64,000 nucleotides of DNA from CAVUAT01 sp963739545 (GTDB lineage: Bacteria; Actinomycetota; Thermoleophilia; Solirubrobacterales; 70-9), in contig CAVUAT010000011.1 in NCBI GenBank assembly GCA_963739545.1, positions 558,001-622,000 on the forward strand, written 5' to 3'. The notes under the pieces were generated by a model. The model was not told the DNA's origin. It searched no databases and was given only the letters and a program-made list of their open reading frames with translations. A program made the position numbers and the translations under genes. Positions 49,827 to 57,397 of this stretch are shown piece after piece. Position 1 is the stretch's first letter. Each line of letters begins with the position of its first letter.

Positions 49827-50195
49827 ATGACCGCCTCGAGAGCGATCCCGATCCAAGTGCACGGCGCCCTAGAGGTGCTCGCCGCGCCGCTGCTGCTGCT
49901 CGCGCCCTTCGCGCTCGGCTTCAGCGCCGCCGCCGGCCTCGTCTCGTTCGCGATCGGCGCGGTCCTGATCGGCCTGGCGATCTCCATCTACGGAGACAGC
50001 GGCGAGCGCGGGACCCTCCCGCTGAGCGCGCACGCCGGCTTCGACTACCTGCTCGCCGGCACCACGATCGCCCTCGGCCTGCTCGTCGGCTTCGCGGGCG
50101 GCGACCCGGTTGCGGGCCTCTTCCTCCTCGCCTTCGGCTCGGCGCACCTGGGCCTCATCGCCTCCACCCGCTACACCCGCCCCCTGAGGGCCTAA
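49827..50195 (+). CDS. small four-helix membrane protein
   Basis: 122 residues with four hydrophobic segments (about 13-32, 33-50, 68-88, 92-111): ALEVLAAPLLLLAPFALGFS, AAGLVSFAIGAVLIGLAISI, DYLLAGTTIALGLLVGFAGG, VAGLFLLAFGSAHLGLIAST. No known catalytic motif. The LexA-like box upstream suggests DNA-damage control, and in actinobacteria small membrane proteins under LexA can block division, but homology to those is not seen. Confidence 0.65.
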   Translation: MTASRAIPIQVHGALEVLAAPLLLLAPFALGFSAAAGLVSFAIGAVLIGLAISIYGDSGERGTLPLSAHAGFDYLLAGTTIALGLLVGFAGGDPVAGLFLLAFGSAHLGLIASTRYTRPLRA

Positions 50196-50223
50196 GACTT
50201 ACTCCCACAGAAAAAAGCAGCAC

Positions 50224-50279
50224 ACATATCTCTCCTCCCTAGTAGTACCCAAGAAACGGCCCGCCTCGGCGGGTCGTTT
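50224..50279. repeat. 56-bp direct repeat with terminator hairpin, copy 1
   Basis: Identical over all 56 bases to 56471-56526. It contains CCTCCCTAGTAGTACCCAAG and a hairpin (50254-50279) AAACGGCCCGCC-TC-GGCGGGTCGTTT, which can act as a terminator in either direction. It opens a 6.2-kb accessory block. Confidence 0.9.
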
Positions 50280-50409
50280 CTTTTGCCCGATTAGCAGGAG
50301 TTTCGTCCTGAACGCGAGCGGGCCGGGGGCGGCCAGAGAGCCGCTGTGCGCCAGTCTGTGCGCCAGTCGTATAGGGTCGGCTGACCCGCTTCCCGTTTGA
50401 GGAGGAGAT

Positions 50410-50802
50410 ATGTCAGAGCAAGACGTGGCCACGGTTAAAGCCGCCTACGAGAGCTTCAACCAGGGCGACATCCCAGCCGTGTTGGCCACTTATGACGATC
50501 AGATCGAGTGGATCGAGCCCGGCGGCGGCAGCGCTCCTTCCGGGAGGTTCACGGGGCCCGACAGCGTCGCCCAGGACGTGTTCGCGAAGGTGCCCGAGAA
50601 CTTCGATGAGTTCTCGGTGGACATCGATGAGGTCGAGGACCAGGGCGACACCGTCGTCGTCAAAGGACGCTTCAAGGGCAAGAACAAGGGCGGCGCCGTG
50701 CTCGATGCACCGTTCGAGCACCGCAACACCATGCGCGACGGCAAGGTGGTCCGGTTCGAGAACACGGTCGACCAGGACGTTTGGGCGGCCGCCTGGAGCT
50801 GA
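50410..50802 (+). CDS. NTF2/SnoaL-like protein, divergent
   Basis: 130 residues. MSEQDVATVKAAYESFNQGD at the start fits the family, but the ending VDQDVWAAAWS lacks the LEAAGLSE tail and the gene has a normal ribosome-binding site (GAGGAGGAG). It therefore lies outside the cassette system. Middle blocks GRFTGPDSVAQDVFAKVPEN and VKGRFKGKNKGG fit polyketide-cyclase-fold proteins. Ligand unknown. Confidence 0.85.
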   Translation: MSEQDVATVKAAYESFNQGDIPAVLATYDDQIEWIEPGGGSAPSGRFTGPDSVAQDVFAKVPENFDEFSVDIDEVEDQGDTVVVKGRFKGKNKGGAVLDAPFEHRNTMRDGKVVRFENTVDQDVWAAAWS

Positions 50803-50969
50803 ACCCCCAGACAACGACTATGGCGAACCTCGACGGAGAGGCCGCTTGAGCCAGATTTGGTTGGCTACAGCCGACGTTCTTGGGCTGCTAGCCCGACCCC
50901 GGAGCGGGTGATGGACCAACCAAGAGTTGCGCTTTTCGTCCAATGCGCTACTCCCGCAGCCCGGCGTCG

Positions 50970-52934
50970 CTATTTGGCGGTAGCGCTGGCGCTGTCGCAA
51001 TCGTTGGTCGTGTCTACGTCACCAGCCACATTCGCACACGCGTGGAACACGACTGCATCGCCCGTCGCCAAGGCTCCGGCCGCGTAGCTCCAGACGAGCT
51101 TCACCCGCGTCGAAGCACCTGGGTTGAGCGTCTTCGTGAACGGGCTCACCGTGACCGAGCCGGTCGGCGTCCCGTTGACATCGACGCTACTGGTGATGTC
51201 GCTCTCATTGATCGTGATCGGCGACGTGCCGACATTGGTCACCTTGAAGACGAACGACTTGCTCGTCTTCGTCGATGAGACCGGACCGTTGACGAACACG
51301 ATGCCAGCGGCGTCGAGTATCGCCCGGCCCACCACAGTGACCACCACGGTGTCCGTGTTACACAGGGACACGACGTCACAGACCTCCAGCGTGAGCGCAA
51401 ACGGCGTCGTCGTCGCTACATCCGGCGCCGTGAACGTCGGCGTCGGTGAAGTCGGATCACTCAACGTGATGCCCGCCGCCGCGGTCCACATATAGGTGAG
51501 CGGCTGACCCGCCGGATCGAAGGATGCTGTGCCGTCCAGGTTCACCGTCGTCCCGGGCAAGACCGTCTGGTCGGGCCCGGCGTTCGCGACCGGCGGGTGT
51601 TCGATCGGCTCGCCCTGCACAGTGACCACCACGGTGTCCGTGGCACACAGCGACGCAGGGTTCGCTTCGTCACAGACCTCCAGCGTGAACGTCCACTGCG
51701 TCGGCACATCCACATCCGGCGCAGTGAATGTCGGCGTCGCTGAGGTCGGATCACTCAACGTGATCTCGGCCGGGGCGGTCCACGCATAGGTCAGAGCCTC
51801 GCCCTCGGGATCGGACGATCCCGTCCCGTCGAGCGTCGCCAGGGCCCCTTCGCTGACCGTCTGGTCGGGTCCAGCGTTCGCGGTCGGCGGTTGTTCCGCT
51901 TGGTTGGTTACGATCGTCCCCGCGCCCTGGCTGTCAAAGATCTCTACGGGGCGAGTGGCGTTCGAGAGGTTCACGAAGAACGTCTCGTTTGCCTCAACGA
52001 GCAAGTCGTCGGCGATCGTCTGCACAGTCACCGTCTGCGAGGTGACGCCGGGGGCGAAGGTGAGCGTCCCGGAGGTCGGCGTGTAGTCGCCGGGCGCGAG
52101 GGCGGTGCCGTCCGCGGTGGCGAAGTCGACCGTGACGAGCTCGGAGCCGGCTCCACAGCCGAAGAGCGAGACCAGAAAGGTCGCCGCGAAGCCCTCGGTC
52201 ACGGTCTGATCATCGATCGAGATCCCCGGGACCGACAGACACGTTCCCGTCGTCGCGAACGACGGCGCCGGATCGATGAACGTGACCGTCCCGGGATCCG
52301 GCGGGGTCACCGTGCCGGGGCTGCAGGCGAAGCGCACGCTCAGGAACCCGCCGATCACGGCCCTGATGATGATGCCGCCCACCTCGGCGCCCGTCGCGAC
52401 ACTGAGCGGCGTGCGCGTGTCCTCACGGAACATGAGCTGGCTGCCGTCAGGACCACTGGCGGTCCAGGTCTGATTGTTGTAGGTCACCGTGAACGAGCCG
52501 TCGCTGGCCGTCTCATCGCCCGTGCTCGGCGTCCCGTCGGGATCGCTGATCGTCGTCGAGATCGAGGTGGCCGCGAAGTTCGTCTGCTGGACGCCCTCAA
52601 CGGTGTTGGTGCCCTCGATGAACGTCGACACGGTGGCCGGAATCGTGTTCTGGCCAACCACCAGCTGGCCGAGGTTGTAGCCGGCCACGAAGATGGCGCC
52701 GGGAACGTTGGCCGTCTGGCTGAGGTTGCTCAGCGTGACTGTCCCACCCGGTGGCACCGGGTCTGGCGCGTCGGTACCGCTCGTATCAACCGAGATCTGA
52801 CTGTTGTTCGCGGTGACGCTGTTTCGACAGGCATTGTCGACCGCTACGGCGCTGGCCTGGCTTGCGGGCAAGACAAAGACCGCGGCTGCGGCCGATACAA
52901 GCACGGCGAACGCCGAACTACGGCACTTGAACAT
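50970..52934 (-). CDS. secreted Calx-beta/PKD-type repeat protein
   Basis: About 654 residues. Signal peptide (SSAFAVLVSAAAAVFVLPAS, cut near ASAVA). Then an outside domain (to about 240) with NSQISVDTSGTD; a Calx-beta-like domain (about 270-375) with VTEGFAATFLVSL, VDFATADGTALAPGDYTPTS and VEANETFFVNLSNA; two PKD-like repeats (about 375-470 and 470-560) each opening PPxANAGPDQTV and carrying TFTAPDV; and a last immunoglobulin-like domain with SVTVSPFTKTLNPGAS. Such domains bind calcium or matrix. No anchor seen, so it is released or wall-associated. ATG at 52934 chosen; 52973 is possible. Confidence 0.8.
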   Translation of the reverse strand: MFKCRSSAFAVLVSAAAAVFVLPASQASAVAVDNACRNSVTANNSQISVDTSGTDAPDPVPPGGTVTLSNLSQTANVPGAIFVAGYNLGQLVVGQNTIPATVSTFIEGTNTVEGVQQTNFAATSISTTISDPDGTPSTGDETASDGSFTVTYNNQTWTASGPDGSQLMFREDTRTPLSVATGAEVGGIIIRAVIGGFLSVRFACSPGTVTPPDPGTVTFIDPAPSFATTGTCLSVPGISIDDQTVTEGFAATFLVSLFGCGAGSELVTVDFATADGTALAPGDYTPTSGTLTFAPGVTSQTVTVQTIADDLLVEANETFFVNLSNATRPVEIFDSQGAGTIVTNQAEQPPTANAGPDQTVSEGALATLDGTGSSDPEGEALTYAWTAPAEITLSDPTSATPTFTAPDVDVPTQWTFTLEVCDEANPASLCATDTVVVTVQGEPIEHPPVANAGPDQTVLPGTTVNLDGTASFDPAGQPLTYMWTAAAGITLSDPTSPTPTFTAPDVATTTPFALTLEVCDVVSLCNTDTVVVTVVGRAILDAAGIVFVNGPVSSTKTSKSFVFKVTNVGTSPITINESDITSSVDVNGTPTGSVTVSPFTKTLNPGASTRVKLVWSYAAGALATGDAVVFHACANVAGDVDTTNDCDSASATAK

Positions 52935-53136
52935 CCTTCGCGATTCCCTTCGCTGGCTGAACGCGGCATTCATAGAACTGCGCGTTCATAGCGCGAGGAA
53001 CCATACTCCTCAATTTGAGCAGCGGGATGCAGTTGACCCGCCGTTCCTACTTGCCGCGATAGCTGCGCTCGAACGGCTGCGTCGTGACGGAGACGCCGCT
53101 GAGGCTGAGCGCGCCCTCGGCCTGCGTCCCTAACCA

Positions 53137-53535
53137 CTACTCCGACAGCCCGGCGGCTTCAAGGGCCTCCTCGCGCGTCGCTTGCCAGTGAACCTCGAGG
53201 AGTTGGTCGTCCTTGACCCGGAAGGCAACTGCAACGTCAGCGTGCGTTTCGACCCCGCTCTCAGAGCCTCGGACCCACCACCGGTACGTGAGCACGGTCC
53301 AGTCGTCGCGTTCCGCCACTACCTGGACCTCGGTGTAGCGCTGCTCGTCGAACTCGATCCCGAGGCGCTCAAGCTGCGCGACCACGGCATCGCGGCCCAC
53401 GAACGGCCCCGGCTCGGGGAAGTCCGCCACCGTTGCCGTCACGTCAGGGTGGAGCAGCCTCGAAAAGCCGTCGTGATCCCGGGCGGCAAGCCGGTCCTTG
53501 GCCTCGAAGTACACATCGATGTTCTCCTTCGACAT
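53137..53535 (-). CDS. NTF2/SnoaL-like protein (minus-strand cassette)
   Basis: 132 residues, MSKENIDVYFEAKDRLAARD to REEALEAAGLSE, so it bears both cassette ends though it points away from array B. Core blocks: FSRLLHPDVTATVADFPEPG and VLTYRWWVRGSESGVETHAD. The GATACT box with the nine-base gap is present on its strand. It shares the 155-base region 53536-53690 with array B as divergent promoters. Ligand unknown. Confidence 0.85.
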   Translation of the reverse strand: MSKENIDVYFEAKDRLAARDHDGFSRLLHPDVTATVADFPEPGPFVGRDAVVAQLERLGIEFDEQRYTEVQVVAERDDWTVLTYRWWVRGSESGVETHADVAVAFRVKDDQLLEVHWQATREEALEAAGLSE

Positions 53536-53544
53536 CGCCCGCGC

Positions 53545-53550
53545 AGTATC
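53545..53550 (-). promoter_or_regulatory. -10 element of minus-strand NTF2 cassette
   Basis: GATACT on the minus strand, nine bases before the ATG at 53535, in the context GCGCGATACTGCGCGGGCG. Confidence 0.6.
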
Positions 53551-53675
53551 GCGCCGTAGGCGGAATAGCCGCTTTCCATGCAAGGGGTAGCGAGGGGAAC
53601 GCGACTGCTACGACGCGGCCTCGACGGTCGTCCGTTCTAGATAGGAGTCCATCCGCTCCCGAACCTCGTACGCGG

Positions 53676-53681
53676 GATACT
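53676..53681 (+). promoter_or_regulatory. -10 element of NTF2 array B
   Basis: GATACT nine bases before the ATG at 53691, in the context CGGGATACTGCGTGTGCG. It probably drives all six cassettes of array B as one leaderless operon. Confidence 0.6.
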
Positions 53682-53690
53682 GCGTGTGCG

Positions 53691-54092
53691 ATGTCGGAGG
53701 AGAACGTGGAGCTGGCCTACCGAGCGGCTGACGCCTTTAACCGGCGCGACATCGACGCCGTCGTCGCGCTCTGCGACCCCGACATCGAGTTCACCACGCG
53801 AGCCACCGAGCTGGAGGGCGGCGGCTCCTACCGCGGCCATAACGGCGTTCGCAGCTGGTGTACTGACATCCTCGAGGTCTTCCCGGACTTCGGCATCGAG
53901 ATCCAGGAAGTGCGAGATCTTGGGAGCGTGACCGTCGCGAGGCAGCGTCTTCGCGGCCGCGGCACGGGAAGCGACGCGCTGACGCAGGACACGGCCTGGA
54001 CCGCCACGGAGTGGCGCCACGGCAGGGGCGTCTGGGCGCAAGTCTACGGAAGCGAAGCCGAGGCCCTCGAAGCCGCCGGGCTCCGGGAGTAG
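53691..54092 (+). CDS. NTF2/SnoaL-like protein (array B, gene 1)
   Basis: 133 residues, MSEENVELAYRAADAFNRRD to EALEAAGLRE. Its core (LEGGGSYRGHNGVRSWC then VFPDFGIEIQEVRDLGSVTV) is the nearest relative of array A gene 4, with the same block order. Leaderless start predicted. Ligand unknown. Confidence 0.87.
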   Translation: MSEENVELAYRAADAFNRRDIDAVVALCDPDIEFTTRATELEGGGSYRGHNGVRSWCTDILEVFPDFGIEIQEVRDLGSVTVARQRLRGRGTGSDALTQDTAWTATEWRHGRGVWAQVYGSEAEALEAAGLRE

Positions 54093-54095
54093 GCG

Positions 54096-54503
54096 ATGTC
54101 GGAGGAGAACGTGGAGGCTTTCAGACGAGCGACCGATGCGCTGAACCGCCGAGACGTGGAGGCGCTGCTGGACGAGGCCCACCCCGAGGTGGAGTGGCAT
54201 TCGGCACTGCTGTCGCCACTGGAAGGTGATGCGAGTGTGTATCGGGAGCGCGAGGGCATCCGCCAGTTGCGCCGAGACGTGGACGAGGTGTTCGCAGAAC
54301 TCGAACTCGACTACACGGACATCCGCGACCTGGGGGATCGGGTTCTCGCAATCGGTAGCGCCCGTGCCCGCGGCAGGGAGAGCGGAGCGGAAATCGAGTC
54401 GCCGGTCGGTTCCGTGGTCGACTTCAAGGACGGGAAGGCGATTCGGGTTTGGACCTTCCTCGATCCCAAAGAGGCTCTCGAAGCCGCCGGGCTGTCGGAG
54501 TAG
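54096..54503 (+). CDS. NTF2/SnoaL-like protein (array B, gene 2)
   Basis: 135 residues, MSEENVEAFRRATDALNRRD to KEALEAAGLSE. Cone-fold blocks: LLDEAHPEVEWHSALLSPLE and YTDIRDLGDRVLAIGSARAR. Three-base gap from gene 1 with GGGAG as ribosome-binding site inside the gene 1 end. His and Trp in EVEWH are typical pocket residues. Confidence 0.87.
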   Translation: MSEENVEAFRRATDALNRRDVEALLDEAHPEVEWHSALLSPLEGDASVYREREGIRQLRRDVDEVFAELELDYTDIRDLGDRVLAIGSARARGRESGAEIESPVGSVVDFKDGKAIRVWTFLDPKEALEAAGLSE

Positions 54504-54506
54504 GCG

Positions 54507-54914
54507 ATGTCGGAGGAGAACGTCGAGATCGTTCGCCGGGTCTACGACGCCGTAGCCCGCCGCGACACCGAGACGGTTCTGGCGCTTTACGACGCGGAAG
54601 TCGAGTGGGATTGGACCCGCGTCCCTGGCCTCTTCGGACAGGGCGGGCTCTTCCGTGGCCGCGAGCGCTTGCGTGGCTGGTTCCGAGAGTGGAGCGAGGG
54701 GCTGGAGCACATCGAATACGACGCGGATGAACTGATCGCGACTGATGACCACGTCATCTCGAAGTCGGACATGAGGGGCCGCGGACGGACGAGCGGGGTC
54801 GAGGTCGGGGCGACTCTGTATGCGGTTTGGACGTTCCGGGACGGGAAGATCGTCCGGGTCGCATGGTTCTCCAGCCGCGCCGACGCCCTCGAAGCCGCCG
54901 GTCTGTCGGAGTAG
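54507..54914 (+). CDS. NTF2/SnoaL-like protein (array B, gene 3)
   Basis: 135 residues, MSEENVEIVRRVYDAVARRD to DALEAAGLSE. Its core has VLALYDAEVEWDWTRVPGLF and GRERLRGWFREWSEGLEHIE, close to a common SnoaL-like subgroup found in soil actinobacteria. Coupled to gene 2 by the TCGGAG-TAG joint. Confidence 0.87.
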   Translation: MSEENVEIVRRVYDAVARRDTETVLALYDAEVEWDWTRVPGLFGQGGLFRGRERLRGWFREWSEGLEHIEYDADELIATDDHVISKSDMRGRGRTSGVEVGATLYAVWTFRDGKIVRVAWFSSRADALEAAGLSE

Positions 54915-54917
54915 GCG

Positions 54918-55325
54918 ATGTCGGAGGAGGACGTCGGTTTGGTACGCGAGTTGAACGAGGCTGCTAACCGACGCGACCTGGACGCCTTCGTCGCTCTCCT
55001 TAGCCCCGATGTCGTGTGGGAGGTGAACCCCGAGCTTCCCGGACTTCGAGAGGTCTATCGCGGGCGAGCGGAAGTGCGTGACCTGGTCAGGGACCTCCTC
55101 GAAGTAGGGGACAGCAGCAGCCAGGTTCAGCTCGAGGAGATCACCGATCTGAGCGATGGCCGGGTCCTCGCCGATACGCTGCTCACGGGGCGTGGCAAGA
55201 GCAGCGGCGTGCCGATGGAACTCCGCTACTGGCAGCTGTTCTCGGTCGCGCAGGGCAAGATTGCAAGGCGTCAGGTCTTTATGGACAGGGATCCAGCCCT
55301 CGAAGCCGCCGGGCTGTCGGAGTAG
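54918..55325 (+). CDS. NTF2/SnoaL-like protein (array B, gene 4)
   Basis: 135 residues. Starts MSEEDVGLVRELNEAANRRD, with Asp instead of Asn at position 5, and ends PALEAAGLSE. Core FVALLSPDVVWEVNPELPGL and YRGRAEVRDLVRDLLEVGDS. The rest of the joint (three-base gap, embedded ribosome-binding site) is unchanged. Confidence 0.87.
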   Translation: MSEEDVGLVRELNEAANRRDLDAFVALLSPDVVWEVNPELPGLREVYRGRAEVRDLVRDLLEVGDSSSQVQLEEITDLSDGRVLADTLLTGRGKSSGVPMELRYWQLFSVAQGKIARRQVFMDRDPALEAAGLSE

Positions 55326-55328
55326 GCG

Positions 55329-55754
55329 ATGTCGGAGGAGAACGTAGAGATCGCAAAACAAGGTCTGGCGGTCATCAACGAGGCCTACGCCAAAGACGAC
55401 ATCTCGCCTTGGCAACAACACGTCGAGAAGTTCGTTGACCCCCAGGTTGTACTCGAGGCCGGCGCCGATGCCTTCACGGAGGGACAGTGGCGCGGCCAGA
55501 AGGGGGTTGTTGATTTCGTCGCCAATCAGATGGAGGCGCTCAAGGAGATGTGGATTCGCCTTGACGACTTCATCGGTGTTGATCAAGACTGTTTCATCAT
55601 CGGGATCACCTTTGGGGGACGGGCACGACATACCGGCATCCCGGTCGAGCTTCATCCGTTCCACGTCTTCAAGCTGCGCGCCGGAAAGATCCTGCAGTGG
55701 CAGGTCTTTCTGACACGGAAGGAAGCCCTCGAAGCCGCCGGGCTTGAGGAGTAG
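55329..55754 (+). CDS. NTF2/SnoaL-like protein (array B, gene 5)
   Basis: 141 residues, MSEENVEIAKQGLAVINEAY to KEALEAAGLEE. It is the longest short-form cassette, with an insertion near residues 20-35 (AKDDISPWQQHVEKFVDPQV). Core FTEGQWRGQKGVVDFVANQM and GGRARHTGIPVELHPFHVFK. The pocket differs most from the others in the array. Confidence 0.87.
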   Translation: MSEENVEIAKQGLAVINEAYAKDDISPWQQHVEKFVDPQVVLEAGADAFTEGQWRGQKGVVDFVANQMEALKEMWIRLDDFIGVDQDCFIIGITFGGRARHTGIPVELHPFHVFKLRAGKILQWQVFLTRKEALEAAGLEE

Positions 55755-55757
55755 GCG

Positions 55758-56156
55758 ATGTCGGAGGAGAACGTGGAGCTGGTGCGGCGCCTCTATGCCG
55801 CCTGGTCCCGTGACGGGTTTCCTGGACCAACCGAACTGCTGGACCCTGAGATCGAGTACGTCAATCCCGGCCGGGCGGTGGAACCCGGAACCCGGCGCGG
55901 CCTCGCTGCGTTCAGCCGGGCGGTTGCAAAGGTCTTCGAAGGATGGGAGACCTGGCACATGGAGCCGGAACAGTTCAGGGCGGTGGGAGATCAGGTGGCG
56001 GTGGTCGTGAAGTACCGGGCACGCGGGCGCGGGAGCGGAGTCGAAGTAGAGGGCCGAGAATCGGCCTTGTGGACTGTCCGCGACGGCAAGGTCGTGCGGT
56101 ATGCCTGGTTTCACGAACCGGCCGAGGCTTTTGAAGCCGCCGGGCTGTCGCAGTAG
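55758..56156 (+). CDS. NTF2/SnoaL-like protein (array B, gene 6)
   Basis: 132 residues, MSEENVELVRRLYAAWSRDG to AEAFEAAGLSQ. The last Glu is Gln and the stop is followed by TAGGCCGGCC instead of TAGGCGATG, so the joint is broken here and the array ends. Core EIEYVNPGRAVEPGTRRGLA and VKYRARGRGSGVEVEGRES. Confidence 0.87.
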   Translation: MSEENVELVRRLYAAWSRDGFPGPTELLDPEIEYVNPGRAVEPGTRRGLAAFSRAVAKVFEGWETWHMEPEQFRAVGDQVAVVVKYRARGRGSGVEVEGRESALWTVRDGKVVRYAWFHEPAEAFEAAGLSQ

Positions 56157-56470
56157 GCCGGCCATCAGTCCTCACCCAGATCCAGGTGGGGGAACATCAG
56201 CGCTGCGGCGTCCTCGAACTCGATTGCGCCCGCCCCAACCGGCCTCGTCGCGCGGGTGCACGAACACGCCTTGCTGCGCGAGTTCGATCCGACTGCTCGG
56301 ACGCTGCGCGTTGTAGTCGATCCGAGCACCGCCGTCGAAGTCCGGCGCACCTGACGACGACGGTTGGTCAGCGCCGTCGAGTGGGCCGTAGTCGTGCGCC
56401 AGTCAGACGGGCTTCAGCGGAGTTTAACGGGCCGATTTCGTACCTGAGCGCCGGTTCGTCCGCCTACGGG

Positions 56471-56526
56471 ACATATCTCTCCTCCCTAGTAGTACCCAAG
56501 AAACGGCCCGCCTCGGCGGGTCGTTT
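56471..56526. repeat. 56-bp direct repeat with terminator hairpin, copy 2
   Basis: Identical to 50224-50279; its hairpin (56501-56526) is followed by extra Ts, so on the plus strand it resembles a true intrinsic terminator. It closes the accessory block. The gene-free stretch 56157-56634 holds this repeat; I see nothing else supportable in it. Confidence 0.9.
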
Positions 56527-56634
56527 TTTTGGCGCAGTCAGTTCGGTAGGTCATAGACTCGCCCGCGAGCGCATTGCGCAGGAATCGTGGGCACAGGTGC
56601 GCGCAGACCCATTGACCGACGAACAGGAGGTTTG

Positions 56635-57297
56635 ATGATGGGCAGAGTCAAGCTGAAGCTAGGCCGTCCCTCGCCGTCGATGGCCGTCGCTGGGGCGGCG
56701 CTGGTTGTCGCTTTGGCGGGAACGGCGATCGCGGCTCCCCTGGCGATCAAGAGCGTGCTCAACAAACAGGAAAAGAGCCAGGTCAAGAAGATCGCCAAGA
56801 ACCAGATCAACAAGCTGGCGCCAGGTCTCTCGGTCGCCAAGGCTGCCGACGCTGATGCCGTCGGCGGACAGTCGCTGGCGAACATCGCGACCGCGCGCTC
56901 CGACCCGACCACGGGCGGCCAGTGCGATCCCACCAGCACGACGTTCGTGGCCTGCGCGTCGGTGGACGTCAACCTGCCGCACGAGGGCCGCGTGCTGCTG
57001 CTCGGCACGGGCGCCCAGTACGCGTTCAACGCCGGAGTCACGCAGGGCAACTGCCGGCTGACGATCGACGGCGCCGCGTTGGGTGGGTCATTTGTCGGGC
57101 TCGGCAACCAGACAGACGCATCCCCCGGCGTCGTCGGTGCGGCCAACCGCGGATACGCGCGCGGCTTCTCGACGACGGTTGTGACCGACCCGGTCAGCGC
57201 CGGGCCGCATTCGTTCGGTCTCCAGTGCAACGAGGTCGACGCCGACATCGAGTTCGAGAACCCGCAGATCACGGCCGCCGTGCTCGGGTCGGGCTGA
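56635..57297 (+). CDS. secreted or membrane-anchored protein of unknown function
   Basis: 220 residues. A basic N-terminus, then one hydrophobic segment (MAVAGAALVVALAGTAIAAP, about 16-35) acting as signal or anchor, a Lys-rich linker (KQEKSQVKKIAKNQINK) and a strand-rich C-terminal domain with cysteine pairs (GGQCDPTSTTFVACASVDVN, then GNCRLTIDGAALGG and LQCNEVDADIEFEN). The architecture is common in Solirubrobacterales genomes but unassigned. CAGGAGG lies before the ATG at 56635; the next codon is also ATG. Confidence 0.7.
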   Translation: MMGRVKLKLGRPSPSMAVAGAALVVALAGTAIAAPLAIKSVLNKQEKSQVKKIAKNQINKLAPGLSVAKAADADAVGGQSLANIATARSDPTTGGQCDPTSTTFVACASVDVNLPHEGRVLLLGTGAQYAFNAGVTQGNCRLTIDGAALGGSFVGLGNQTDASPGVVGAANRGYARGFSTTVVTDPVSAGPHSFGLQCNEVDADIEFENPQITAAVLGSG

Positions 57298-57397
57298 TCG
57301 CTCCGAACTCTCGCCGTGACGGGGGCTCGACCGGCCTCCGTCGCGGCGGGAGATGCTCAAGAAGCGAGCGCCGGTTCGAAGAGAGCCGAGGGGCTCT

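Noticed and set aside
50199..50432. Minus-strand frame of 77 codons containing KKRPAEAGRFLG
   Set aside because: It is a translation of the terminator hairpin; the same peptide arises at 56471 in another context.
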